From CAJMNU01 sp905214855 (GTDB lineage Bacteria > Bacillota > Clostridia > Lachnospirales > Lachnospiraceae): a stretch of DNA of 64,000 nt. Position 1 is the stretch's first letter. Each line of letters opens with the position of its first letter. Shown here one piece after another: positions 51,241 through 60,108 of the stretch. A model generated the notes under the pieces. That model ran no database searches and was not told the origin of the DNA. It saw nothing but the letters and a program-made list of their open reading frames with translations. Where the stretch lies: NCBI GenBank assembly GCA_937890595.1, contig CALADM010000023.1:1-64000 (forward strand), in the 5' to 3' direction. Both the position numbers and the translations under genes were made by a program.

Positions 51241-53304
51241 TTGAGAGTAAAAGTATCAAATTATATTTCACAATTTCTTGTGAAGGCAGGTATCAAGAGA
51301 GTATTTACAGTGACTGGCGGAGGTGCTATGCACTTAAATGATGCATTGGGACATCAGGAAGGATTGGAGTGTCTGTATGAACACCACGAACAGGCTTGTG
51401 CAATGGCTGCTGAATGCTATTCCAGAATCCATGGAAAGATAGGGGCACTCTGTGTCACAACAGGTCCGGGAGGAACAAATGCGATCACCGGAGTAGTGGG
51501 AGGATGGCTGGATTCTATTCCCATGTTAGTCCTGTCCGGTCAGGTGCGTTATGATACCACGGCACGCAGTACAGGGCTGGAACTGCGTGCGATGGGAGAT
51601 CAGGAATTTGATATTACAAAGGCAGTTGGCTGTATGACCAAATATTCTGAGATGGTCTTAGACCCTATGAGAATCCGCTATTGTCTGGAAAAGGCTCTGT
51701 ATCTGGCATATTCAGGAAGACCAGGACCATGCTGGTTGGATATCCCTTTGAATGTACAGGGAGCGTATGTGGAAAGTGATGATCTGATCGGATTTAATGC
51801 TGTTTTATATGAAGAAGGCGGAGATGGCTGGGCAGGAGAAGAAAGCCGTATACTGCCGGATTCTGATGAACTGAGACAGACAGCAGGAACCGGAGTTTCT
51901 GTGGATTCTGTGAGACGTTCTGCAGGTGCTGTGATACCAGAAGATTTTTATGGGATCGGTGAAAATAGACAAAACCTTCCGCCTAAAGTATCCATAGAAA
52001 CTGCACGCCAGATCCTTGCAAAGATCCGCAGTGCAAAACGTCCTGTGATCAATGCAGGAAATGGAATCCGTATTGCAGGCTGTCATGATCTGTTTATGCA
52101 GGTAGTAGATCGTCTTGGAATACCAGTTGTGACTGGATGGAACAGTATAGATTGTATCTATGATGAACATCCTCTTTATGTAGGAAGAGCAGGTGGTATG
52201 GGAGATCGTCCGGGTAATTTTGCAGTGCAGAACAGTGATGTGCTTTTATCCCTTGCGAGCCGTTTGAGTATCCGTCAGGTGGGATATGACTGGGCATCTT
52301 GGGCGAGGGCTTCTTATGTGATCGCCAATGATATTGATGCGGAGGAACTGAAAAAACCATCTTTGCATGTAGAGATGCCAGTTCATGCAGATGTAAGGGA
52401 TCTTTTAGAGGCATTGCTGGAAGTGTTGCGTCTGGAAGAGACAGGGCAGGCTGGATTAAGTGAATATGAGAGAGAAATCGTGCGTCCTATGCCAATGGAG
52501 ACACCAGAAGGTACTGTGACAACACATTGTCCAGACTGGGTGAATATCTGTCAGAACTGGAAGAAGGAATATCCGGTAGTCCAGCCAAAGCATTTTGAAG
52601 AAAAAGAAGATAAGCCTGCGAATGTATATGCGATGATCAAGACATTGAGTGATCGTCTTCCGGAAGGACAGGTGACAGTAGTAGGAAATGGCTCTGCATG
52701 TGTTGTGGGTGGACATGCCTATGTCATGAAAAAAGGACAGCGTTTTATCTCCAACTCTGCGATCGCATCTATGGGATACGACCTGCCAGCTGCAATTGGA
52801 GCATGGGCAGCCTTAAAAGATGGAAAAGAGCTGTCAGAAGGCAGGAGACGGGTGATCCTTGTGACAGGAGACGGAAGTATCCAGATGAATCTTCAGGAAC
52901 TTCAGACGATTATCCATCATCAAATGGATATCAAGATATTTTTGATCAATAATGGAGGATATCATTCCATCCGTCAGACACAAAAGAACTTTTTTGGAGA
53001 GCCATTAGTAGGAATTGGTGATGACAGTCACGACCTGAGTTTTCCGAAGATGGAGAAACTGGCAGAAGCGTATGGTTATCCATATATATGTGTAAAACAC
53101 AACCATGAGTTGGCAGAGGGGATTGAGAAAGCACTTCAGATGGAAGGACCGGTGATCTGTGAGGTATTTGTGGATATAGAACAGAAATTTGAGCCAAAAT
53201 CTGCTGCAAAGAGACTTCCGGATGGAACTATGGTATCTCCGCCTTTAGAGGATCTGGCACCATTTTTGTCCAGAGAAGAATTGGAAAAGAATATGTATAT
53301 CTAA
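51241..53304 (+). CDS. Thiamine diphosphate-dependent enzyme, acetolactate-synthase-like (YerE-like candidate)
   Basis: A 687-residue ThDP enzyme. The N-terminal Pyr domain holds RVFTVTGGGAMHLNDAL near residue 20 and the activating Glu in YEHHEQACAMAAE near 44-56. The central domain includes RPVINAGNGIRIAG near 264. The C-terminal PP domain has VTGDGSIQMNLQELQTI near 540-556 and the closing NNGGYHSIRQT near 569-579. The GDG...NN spacing binds the cofactor. It is about 100 residues longer than typical acetolactate synthases because of a variable stretch near 190-250. The context is a glycan locus rather than valine synthesis. In Yersinia, YerE uses such chemistry to add a two-carbon unit to CDP-3,6-dideoxy-4-ketohexose, which RfbFGH here would make. 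TTG start after GAGAGG. Confidence 0.82.
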   Translation: MRVKVSNYISQFLVKAGIKRVFTVTGGGAMHLNDALGHQEGLECLYEHHEQACAMAAECYSRIHGKIGALCVTTGPGGTNAITGVVGGWLDSIPMLVLSGQVRYDTTARSTGLELRAMGDQEFDITKAVGCMTKYSEMVLDPMRIRYCLEKALYLAYSGRPGPCWLDIPLNVQGAYVESDDLIGFNAVLYEEGGDGWAGEESRILPDSDELRQTAGTGVSVDSVRRSAGAVIPEDFYGIGENRQNLPPKVSIETARQILAKIRSAKRPVINAGNGIRIAGCHDLFMQVVDRLGIPVVTGWNSIDCIYDEHPLYVGRAGGMGDRPGNFAVQNSDVLLSLASRLSIRQVGYDWASWARASYVIANDIDAEELKKPSLHVEMPVHADVRDLLEALLEVLRLEETGQAGLSEYEREIVRPMPMETPEGTVTTHCPDWVNICQNWKKEYPVVQPKHFEEKEDKPANVYAMIKTLSDRLPEGQVTVVGNGSACVVGGHAYVMKKGQRFISNSAIASMGYDLPAAIGAWAALKDGKELSEGRRRVILVTGDGSIQMNLQELQTIIHHQMDIKIFLINNGGYHSIRQTQKNFFGEPLVGIGDDSHDLSFPKMEKLAEAYGYPYICVKHNHELAEGIEKALQMEGPVICEVFVDIEQKFEPKSAAKRLPDGTMVSPPLEDLAPFLSREELEKNMYI

Positions 53305-53366
53305 TGTATAGGTATCATAGTGATTTTGTTCAAAAAGAAAAATCAGAGGAAGAGAAAGGGAAAAAG

Positions 53367-54296
53367 ATGACAGTTGTGATGACGGGTGCCACCAGTTTTA
53401 TAGGACTGGCTTTGGCAGAAGAATTATCAAAGAAAGGTATCAAGATCTATGCGCTGGTGCGCCCTCAGTCGCAGACCCGAGATACACTTGGCAAGATAGG
53501 GAATGTTACGCTTTTGGATGGCAGTCTTGAGGATCTGCCATCTCTTCCAGAAAAGATCAAGGAAGGGGCAGATGTCTTTTTACACCTTGGATGGGATGGT
53601 TCTGGCAGTGAAAACAGAAAAAAACCGGAACTCCAGAGAAAAAATATAGAATATTCCAGACAGGCAATGATCGCAGCAAGGAAATTGGGGTGCAGACGTT
53701 TTTTGTTCAGTGGTTCTCAGGCTGAGTATGGACGCTGTATGGATACCATGAAAGAAGATATTTGCTGTAATCCACTCACAGAATATGGAAAATGTAAACT
53801 GGAAGTGGGAGAAATGGGAGAGAGACTTTGCACAGAGTGGGGAATGGATTTTGTCCATGCCCGTATTTTCAGCGTGTATGGTTCAGGAGACCATCCATGG
53901 ACATTGGTGGAAAGCTGTGTAAAGACATTTTTTGAAGGTGGTCATTTGGATTTGAGTGAATGTTTGCAGCTTTGGAATTTCCTTTATATTGAGGATGCAG
54001 CAAAAGCATTGACAGCACTGGCATTGTGTGACAAAATGTTGGGAGGCTTTGGAAGTATCTATAATGTAGCCGGAAACAGAGAGGATACCAAACCGTTGCG
54101 CTGGTTTATTGAAAAAATATATGAGCAGAGTCCTAAGAAAGGAAGCAGTTCTTATGGGACTCGACCTTCCAATGCAGAAGGACCAGTGAATCTGATCCCA
54201 GATATCTCAAAATTGATCGAAGTGACCGGCTGGAAACCACAGATCAGTTTTGAAGAGGGGATCAGACGTATGACCAGCAAGTACATGGAAGATTGA
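53367..54296 (+). CDS. NAD(P)-dependent sugar epimerase/reductase (extended SDR)
   Basis: A 309-residue extended short-chain dehydrogenase. The Rossmann motif VVMTGATSFIGLALAEEL is at residue 4-21, LDGSLEDLPSLP near 52, and the catalytic set FSGSQAEYG near 113 with YGKCK near 136. RIFSVYGSGDHPWTLVESCV near 160 and LWNFLYIEDAAKAL near 197 are the substrate-side motifs. It is likely to reduce or epimerise a nucleotide-linked keto sugar. Following the thiamine enzyme, it could be the reductase step of branched-sugar formation (YerF-like role), but specificity is inference. ATG 53367 has GAAAGGG 6 bases upstream. A longer frame starting at 53304 overlaps the previous stop but has a weaker site. 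Confidence 0.85.
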   Translation: MTVVMTGATSFIGLALAEELSKKGIKIYALVRPQSQTRDTLGKIGNVTLLDGSLEDLPSLPEKIKEGADVFLHLGWDGSGSENRKKPELQRKNIEYSRQAMIAARKLGCRRFLFSGSQAEYGRCMDTMKEDICCNPLTEYGKCKLEVGEMGERLCTEWGMDFVHARIFSVYGSGDHPWTLVESCVKTFFEGGHLDLSECLQLWNFLYIEDAAKALTALALCDKMLGGFGSIYNVAGNREDTKPLRWFIEKIYEQSPKKGSSSYGTRPSNAEGPVNLIPDISKLIEVTGWKPQISFEEGIRRMTSKYMED

Positions 54297-54359
54297 CATT
54301 CCCCATAGATACAGCAAGGGGCATCTGAATTTGGTAAAAAAGGAAGAAAGCAAAAGACA

Positions 54360-55397
54360 ATGGAAAGTGAAGAAAATTTTATGAAAAAGATCAGTATTAT
54401 GATTCCTTGTTACAACGAGGAAGAAAATGTAGTTCCCATCAGCCAAGCTGTGATCGAGACTCTGACAAGAGATCTGCCGCAGTACGATTATGAGATCCTG
54501 TTTATTGACAATGACTCAAAAGATAATACAAGAACGCTTTTGAGAGAACTTTGTGCAGCAAATCCTAAGATCAAAGCGATTTTTAATGCGAAAAACTTTG
54601 GACAGTTCAATTCTCCGTATTATGGGATGCTGCAGACAACAGGAGATTGTGTGATCTGTATGGTTTGTGATTTTCAGGATCCGGTAGAATTGATCCCAAC
54701 TTATGTCCATGAGTGGGAAAATGGATACAAGATCGTGATCGGGATCAAGACGAGCAGTCAGGAAAATCGTGTGATGTATTGGCTGAGAAGCTGTTATTAT
54801 AAGATGATCAAAAAACTTTCTAATGTAGAACAGATTGAGCATTTTACAGGATCCGGTCTGTATGACCGTTCTTTTATAGAGATTTTGAGAAACTTGGATG
54901 ATCCGACCCCGTTTTTGAGAGGGATTGTGGCAGAGTTGGGATACAAGCGCAAGGAAATCCCATATGAACAGCCAAAGCGTCGTGCCGGAAAGACAAAAAA
55001 CAATTTCTTTACTCTGTTTGATGCTGCCATGCTGTCCATTACTTCTTATACAAAGGCGGGACTGCGCCTTGCAACCTTGTTTGGAAGTGCCTGCTCTGTG
55101 ATCAGTTTTATAGCCGGATTGGTATATCTGGTGATGAAACTTGTGTATTGGGATCGTTTCCCAGCTGGCATGGCGCCAGTTTTGATCGGCATGTTTTTCC
55201 TTGGTTCTGTCCAGATCTTCTTTATCGGGTTAGTGGGCGAATATATTATGAGCATCAACGCCCGTGTGATGAAACGTCCTCTGGTGGTTGAGGAAGAACG
55301 TCTGAATTTTGAGGATAAGTTAGAAAAAGAAAGAGCAGAAAAGAAAGTGTCCGACAGACAGTCTGACGATGGCAAAGAGGAAGGAGAACAGGCGTAA
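54360..55397 (+). CDS. GtrB/DPM1-like polyprenyl-phosphate glycosyltransferase (GT2)
   Basis: A 345-residue membrane GT2 enzyme. The catalytic motifs are ISIMIPCYNEEENVVPIS near residue 11-28, FIDNDSKDNTRTLL near 48, AKNFGQFNSPYYGM near 76 and CMVCDFQDPVELIP near 100. The CDFQDP form replaces the usual DADLQDP, leaving a single Asp pair. Two C-terminal helices (about 237-262 and 270-300) and a charged tail complete the GtrB layout. It should load a sugar on undecaprenyl phosphate. It is a paralogue of the 17.9-kb gene. ATG 54360 and ATG 54381 are both possible starts, neither with a strong ribosome binding site. The next gene begins 1 base after the stop. Confidence 0.88.
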   Translation: MESEENFMKKISIMIPCYNEEENVVPISQAVIETLTRDLPQYDYEILFIDNDSKDNTRTLLRELCAANPKIKAIFNAKNFGQFNSPYYGMLQTTGDCVICMVCDFQDPVELIPTYVHEWENGYKIVIGIKTSSQENRVMYWLRSCYYKMIKKLSNVEQIEHFTGSGLYDRSFIEILRNLDDPTPFLRGIVAELGYKRKEIPYEQPKRRAGKTKNNFFTLFDAAMLSITSYTKAGLRLATLFGSACSVISFIAGLVYLVMKLVYWDRFPAGMAPVLIGMFFLGSVQIFFIGLVGEYIMSINARVMKRPLVVEEERLNFEDKLEKERAEKKVSDRQSDDGKEEGEQA

Positions 55398-55398
55398 G

Positions 55399-57618
55399 AT
55401 GAAGTATAATGTAGACGTGGTGCGTATCCGCGAGAACAATATTCAGTTAAACGGCTGGGTAATTGGAAAGACTCCTAAGTCTCAGGCATCGTTTCAGGTG
55501 CTGGATGGGCAGAAAAAAGAGGTTTCCTTTCATTATGTTTCTACCAGAAGAGATGATGTGAGTCAGATCTACTTTAAAGAGACCTATGATAAAGATTTTG
55601 GATTTGATATCCAGTTCCCATATGAGAGAGGAAAGGATTATTATTTGGTGATCGAGTGTGACGGTCACCATGCACGCATCAAATACAATGAAGATCTGAT
55701 CGCAAAGAGAAGCAGTGTGGCACACAAGCGGATGCAGAAGATCAAAGACCTTATGAATATGGAGACGGTGCGTGTTGCATGGGATTTTTATAAGGAAAAT
55801 GGGGTGCGTGCCCTGATCAAAAAATCGAAGCATAAGCTGCAGGGGATTGATAATGATTATGATTATGGCGAGTGGTATGAGCTGACCAAACCGACAGAGG
55901 AAGAATTGGAGCAACAGAGACAGACATCGTTTGAGTATGAACCAAAACTTTCTATTGTGATTCCAGCATATAAGACTCCGGAGCGTTATCTGAGAGAGAT
56001 GTTGGATTCGATCTTGGCACAGACCTACTCTAATTTTGAGATCTGTATTGCAGATGGAAGCCCAAGAGGAGAGAGTGTAGAGCGGGTTCTGGAAAAGTAT
56101 GCACAGAAAGACCAGAGAGTGCGCTATGTTATTCTTGGAGAAAATAAAGGAATTGCGGGAAATACCAATGCCGCTTTAGAGATGGCGACAGGTGATTTTA
56201 TTGTGCTTGCTGATCATGATGATACGATTACTCAAAATGCGCTGTTTGAGTGCGTGAAAGCGATCAATGCAGATCCAGAGTATGATGTGATCTATTCAGA
56301 TGAGGATAAGTTGGACATGGATGGTGGTTCTTTATTTGATCCACATTTTAAACCGGATTTTAATCCAGATCTTCTTTGCAGTGTCAATTATATCTGCCAT
56401 TTGTTTGTAGTAAATCATGATCTTGTGGATGCAGTGGGAGGATTTCGTGTTGAGTTTGATGGGGCACAGGATTATGACTTTATTTTCCGCTGCACAGAAG
56501 CAGCAAGGAAAATTTATCATATTCCAAAGGTACTGTATCATTGGAGATGCCATCAAGGTTCTACAGCGAGCAATCCAGAAAGCAAAATGTACGCTTTTGA
56601 GGCAGGGGCACGCGCTATCATGGCACATTATGATCGTGTGGGAATCGCTGCAAAGAAAGTGGAGCGTGGTGTAGATTATGGTATTTACCATAGTACCTAT
56701 GAGATCTTGGGAGAGCCGCTTGTCTCTGTTATCATCCCCAATAAAGATCACAGTCGGGATCTGGATATCTGTCTTCAGGCATTACTTCATAAAGCAACCT
56801 ATAAGAATCTTCAGTTTGTGATAATAGAAAATAACAGTACAGAAGAAGAGACATTTGAATATTATAAAAAAATGCAGAAAGAATATCCTGACAAGATCAA
56901 GGTAGTTGTCTGGGAAAGAGAATTTAATTACTCAGCGATCAATAACTTTGGGGTGACACAGGCAGATGGAGAGTATCTTTTGTTCTTAAATAATGATACT
57001 GAGATCATTGCTCCAGAATGCATCGAGGAGATGCTTGGACTTTGTCAGCGAGAGGATGTCGGTGCTGTGGGGGCAAGGCTTTTATATCAGGATGATACCA
57101 TACAGCATGCAGGGGTTGTGATCGGATTTGGAGGTATCGCAGGGCATACTTTTATCGGATTGCACAAGGCAGAAAATAGTTATTTCCATCGTGCAATGTG
57201 TACACAGGATTATAGTGCGGTCACAGCAGCATGTCTTATGACAAAGAAATGTGTGTTTGAGCAAATTGGTGGTTTTACAGAAGAGCTGGCGGTGGCATTT
57301 AATGACATTGATCTTTGTATGAAGATCCGCTCTTTGGGTAAGCTGGTGGTATATAATCCGTATGCACTTTTGTATCATTATGAGTCGAAATCCCGTGGTT
57401 TGGAAGATACACCGGAGAAAGTGGCAAGATTTAATAGAGAAGTGGCAATTTTTGCGAAACGTTGGCCAGAGATCTTGCGTGATGGCGATCCATACTATAA
57501 CCCGAATCTGACACTGCGCAAATCAAATTTTGCTCTTAGGGATTTAAAGAAAGAGAAAATAGGAGAACCATTTCAGCTAGATGGAGAGATCAAACGGCTG
57601 ATGGATGAATCAGAATAG
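55399..57618 (+). CDS. Two-domain GT2 glycosyltransferase
   Basis: A 739-residue cytoplasmic protein with two successive GT-A domains. Residues 1-105 are a small beta-rich N-terminal domain (VRIRENNIQLNGWVIGKTPK). The first GT2 domain covers about 190-440 (LSIVIPAYKTPERYLREMLD, CIADGSPRGES, LGENKGIAGNTNAALEMATG, VLADHDDTITQNALF). The second covers about 445-690 (VSVIIPNKDHSRDLDICLQA, VIIENNSTEEET, EYLLFLNNDTEIIAPECIEE, VAFNDIDLCMKIRSLG). Such tandem enzymes typically build disaccharide repeats in rhamnan-like wall polysaccharides. ATG 55399 directly follows the previous stop. The in-frame ATG at 55369 would overlap without a ribosome binding site. The AAGGAG used lies 13 bases upstream, a long spacing. 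Confidence 0.92.
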   Translation: MKYNVDVVRIRENNIQLNGWVIGKTPKSQASFQVLDGQKKEVSFHYVSTRRDDVSQIYFKETYDKDFGFDIQFPYERGKDYYLVIECDGHHARIKYNEDLIAKRSSVAHKRMQKIKDLMNMETVRVAWDFYKENGVRALIKKSKHKLQGIDNDYDYGEWYELTKPTEEELEQQRQTSFEYEPKLSIVIPAYKTPERYLREMLDSILAQTYSNFEICIADGSPRGESVERVLEKYAQKDQRVRYVILGENKGIAGNTNAALEMATGDFIVLADHDDTITQNALFECVKAINADPEYDVIYSDEDKLDMDGGSLFDPHFKPDFNPDLLCSVNYICHLFVVNHDLVDAVGGFRVEFDGAQDYDFIFRCTEAARKIYHIPKVLYHWRCHQGSTASNPESKMYAFEAGARAIMAHYDRVGIAAKKVERGVDYGIYHSTYEILGEPLVSVIIPNKDHSRDLDICLQALLHKATYKNLQFVIIENNSTEEETFEYYKKMQKEYPDKIKVVVWEREFNYSAINNFGVTQADGEYLLFLNNDTEIIAPECIEEMLGLCQREDVGAVGARLLYQDDTIQHAGVVIGFGGIAGHTFIGLHKAENSYFHRAMCTQDYSAVTAACLMTKKCVFEQIGGFTEELAVAFNDIDLCMKIRSLGKLVVYNPYALLYHYESKSRGLEDTPEKVARFNREVAIFAKRWPEILRDGDPYYNPNLTLRKSNFALRDLKKEKIGEPFQLDGEIKRLMDESE

Positions 57619-57634
57619 GAAAATGGGGGAACAT

Positions 57635-58609
57635 ATGGAAAAACAGGTTACAATTATCATCCCAAATTACAATGGACTGTCTTTTATGGAACTGTGTTTT
57701 GACTCTTTAAAAAAGCAGACTTGTAAAAAATTTGATATTCTGGTTGTGGATAACGGTTCTACTGATGGAAGTGTGGAGTGGCTGAAAGATCATGGAATCC
57801 CCAGTATTTTCCTTGAGAAGAATACGGGATTTTCCGGCGCAGTGAATGTGGGGATCCGTACAGTAAAAACACCATATGTGATATTGTTGAACAATGATAT
57901 CGAGACAGATCCAAGGTATGTGGAAAACATGCTTCGTTTTATGCAAAAGAATCCAAAGGCATTTTCTGCAAGTGCGAAGATGATCCAGATGCACCATAGG
58001 GAGTTAATGGATGATGCCGGAGATCTGTATACCTTATTGGGATGGGCAGTGCAAAGAGGCGTCGGGCAGTCCTCTAAAGGCTATGAGCGTCCGGTGCGTG
58101 TGTTTTCTGCCTGTGCAGGTGCAGCGATCTACCGCAGGGAGATTTTTGAAGAAATCGGATATTTTGATGAGATGCATTTTGCATATCTGGAAGATTTGGA
58201 TGTGGGATATCGGGCAAAAATTGCAGGATATGAGAATTGGTATTGCCCGAATGCTGTTGTGTATCATGTGGGAAGCGGGACAAGTGGCTCTAAGTATAAC
58301 TCCTTTAAAGTGCGTCTTGCGGCACGCAACAGCGTATATCTGAATTACAAGAATATGCCTTTTTTGCAGCTTCTTATCAATCTTTCTGGAATTCTTTTGG
58401 GGATGCTGGTTAAATTTTTGTTTTTTCAGAGAAAGGGCTTTGGAAAGGAATATGCTACAGGGCTTTTAGAAGGTGTAAAGACAGCAAAACAATGTAAAAA
58501 AGTTCCATTTTGTATGTCTCATCTGTTTCATTATATCAAAATTGAGCTGGAACTTTTGGCTGGAACTGGTATTTATGTGTGGGAATTCCTGAAAAGACAT
58601 ATAATTTAA
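57635..58609 (+). CDS. GT2 glycosyltransferase, rhamnosyltransferase-like
   Basis: A 324-residue GT2 enzyme of the WbbL/RfbN-like group. Motifs: VTIIIPNYNGLSFMELCFDS near residue 5-24, LVVDNGSTDGSVEWL near 35, KNTGFSGAVNVGIRTVKTPY near 62-81, VILLNNDIETDPRYVENML near 82-100, and the acceptor-side FDEMHFAYLEDLDVGYRAKI near 177-196. A C-terminal hydrophobic segment (FLQLLINLSGILLGMLVKFLF-like, residues about 245-268) suggests membrane anchoring. WbbL-type enzymes add the linkage rhamnose to GlcNAc-PP-lipid, which would fit a block with an initiating transferase and an LCP ligase, but the sugar is not proven. ATG 57635 follows GGGGGAAC. Confidence 0.9.
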   Translation: MEKQVTIIIPNYNGLSFMELCFDSLKKQTCKKFDILVVDNGSTDGSVEWLKDHGIPSIFLEKNTGFSGAVNVGIRTVKTPYVILLNNDIETDPRYVENMLRFMQKNPKAFSASAKMIQMHHRELMDDAGDLYTLLGWAVQRGVGQSSKGYERPVRVFSACAGAAIYRREIFEEIGYFDEMHFAYLEDLDVGYRAKIAGYENWYCPNAVVYHVGSGTSGSKYNSFKVRLAARNSVYLNYKNMPFLQLLINLSGILLGMLVKFLFFQRKGFGKEYATGLLEGVKTAKQCKKVPFCMSHLFHYIKIELELLAGTGIYVWEFLKRHII

Positions 58610-58675
58610 GAATAATTTAATGGAATAATGGGAGGCTTTGCGCTATAATAAGGAAATTGAAAAGGGGCAGGGCTT

Positions 58676-60091
58676 ATGATAAAAGATAATCAAACAAAGT
58701 TGAACAAGCTCCATGTAGTGCTGGATGCAGTGGTTACCACCGGATCTTTTTTATTGGCTTGGTATCTGCGTTTTCAGAGTGGATGGTTTTCAGTAAGCGG
58801 CGGTTATCTGACGCTGGCGGACTATATCCCTACCGTTGTGGTTCTTGTTCCTGTATATTTACTGTTGTATGCGATATTTCGTCTTTATACACCAAAGAGA
58901 ATCCAAAGCAGGCGTTCAGAATTTGCGAATATCTGTCAGGCAAACATATTAGGATTTCTGATATTGAATTCTGCACTGTTTATTCTGGGGGGAAATCCGT
59001 ATTTTCATTATTTTTCAAGGAAAATGCTGGCTGTGTTCCTTCTTTTGAATATTGCATTTCAGACCTTAGAACGCTGTCTGATCCGTTGGGTATTGCATTC
59101 CATGCGTTCCAGAGGATACAACCAAAAGCACATTCTGCTAATTGGCTACAGCCGTGCGGCAGAGGGATTTATTGACCGTATCAGGCAGAATCCACAGTGG
59201 GGGTATCAGGTGAGAGGCATCTTAGATGATCATGTGGAGCGCAAGAAGGAGTACAAAGGAGTTAAGGTGATCGGGACGATCTCTAATCTAAAGCAGATTT
59301 TGGACATGAACCTGTTGGATGAGATTGCGATCACACTGAGTATTCATGAGTACGGAAAACTAGAGCAGATTGTAGCAGCATGTGAAAAATCAGGAGTACA
59401 CACCAAGTTTATTCCGGATTATAATAATGTGATCCCAACACGTCCATATATTGAGGATTTACAGGGGCTTCCGGTCATCAACATCCGTCATGTCCCCCTC
59501 AACAATCCGATCAATGCATGGATGAAGAGGATAGTAGATGTAGTCGGAGCGCTTTTTGGGCTTATTGTATTTTCACCTGTCATGCTGATCGTGGCAGTTT
59601 TGATCAAACTGACTTCACCGGGACCGGTGATCTACAGTCAGGAAAGGATTGGGCTTCACAATCTGCCATTTAAGATGTACAAGTTCCGTTCTATGGAGGT
59701 ACAGCCTCCAGCTTCAGAGAAAAATAAATGGACAACGCCAAATGACCCAAGGGTAACTTCTGTTGGGCGTTTTATCCGAAAAACAAGCATTGATGAACTT
59801 CCCCAATTTTATAATGTATTGATCGGGAATATGAGTCTTGTAGGACCAAGACCAGAACGACCATTTTTTGTAGAGCGATTCAAAGAGGAGATTCCTCGTT
59901 ATATGGTGAAACATCAGGTGCGCCCGGGTCTTACCGGATGGGCACAAGTCAACGGTTATCGGGGAGATACATCGATCAAAAAGCGAATTGAACATGATCT
60001 GTATTATATTGAAAACTGGACATTGGCTCTGGATTTTAAGATTATGTTTCTGACTGTATTTAAGGGCTTTATCAATAAGAACGCATACTAA
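58676..60091 (+). CDS. Undecaprenyl-phosphate sugar phosphotransferase (WcaJ/WbaP family)
   Basis: A 471-residue polyprenol phosphoglycosyl transferase that starts a lipid-linked glycan. Four N-terminal helices (for example LADYIPTVVVLVPVYLLLYA) are followed by a Rossmann-like region (HILLIGYSRAAEGFIDRIRQ near 150). The catalytic half contains KRIVDVVGALFGLIVFSPVM, QERIGLHNLPFKMYKFRSME, TSIDELPQFYNVLIGNMSLV, GPRPERPFF and RPGLTGWAQVNGYRGDT. These match undecaprenyl-phosphate glucose-1-phosphate transferases best. A TATAAT at 58644-58649 lies upstream but without a good -35. It is the second initiating enzyme in the window, so blocks II and III may build distinct chains. Confidence 0.94.
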   Translation: MIKDNQTKLNKLHVVLDAVVTTGSFLLAWYLRFQSGWFSVSGGYLTLADYIPTVVVLVPVYLLLYAIFRLYTPKRIQSRRSEFANICQANILGFLILNSALFILGGNPYFHYFSRKMLAVFLLLNIAFQTLERCLIRWVLHSMRSRGYNQKHILLIGYSRAAEGFIDRIRQNPQWGYQVRGILDDHVERKKEYKGVKVIGTISNLKQILDMNLLDEIAITLSIHEYGKLEQIVAACEKSGVHTKFIPDYNNVIPTRPYIEDLQGLPVINIRHVPLNNPINAWMKRIVDVVGALFGLIVFSPVMLIVAVLIKLTSPGPVIYSQERIGLHNLPFKMYKFRSMEVQPPASEKNKWTTPNDPRVTSVGRFIRKTSIDELPQFYNVLIGNMSLVGPRPERPFFVERFKEEIPRYMVKHQVRPGLTGWAQVNGYRGDTSIKKRIEHDLYYIENWTLALDFKIMFLTVFKGFINKNAY

Positions 60092-60108
60092 CAAAGATGA
60101 GGTTTAGC

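Noticed and set aside
51241..53304. Simple assignment of the thiamine enzyme as biosynthetic acetolactate synthase (ilvB)
   Set aside because: No ilvN, ilvC or other branched-chain amino acid gene is nearby, it is longer than IlvB, and it heads a glycan operon with a sugar SDR.
53304..53366. SDR start at 53304 overlapping the thiamine enzyme stop
   Set aside because: It would add a charged extension before the Rossmann strand, and ATG 53367 has a better ribosome binding site.
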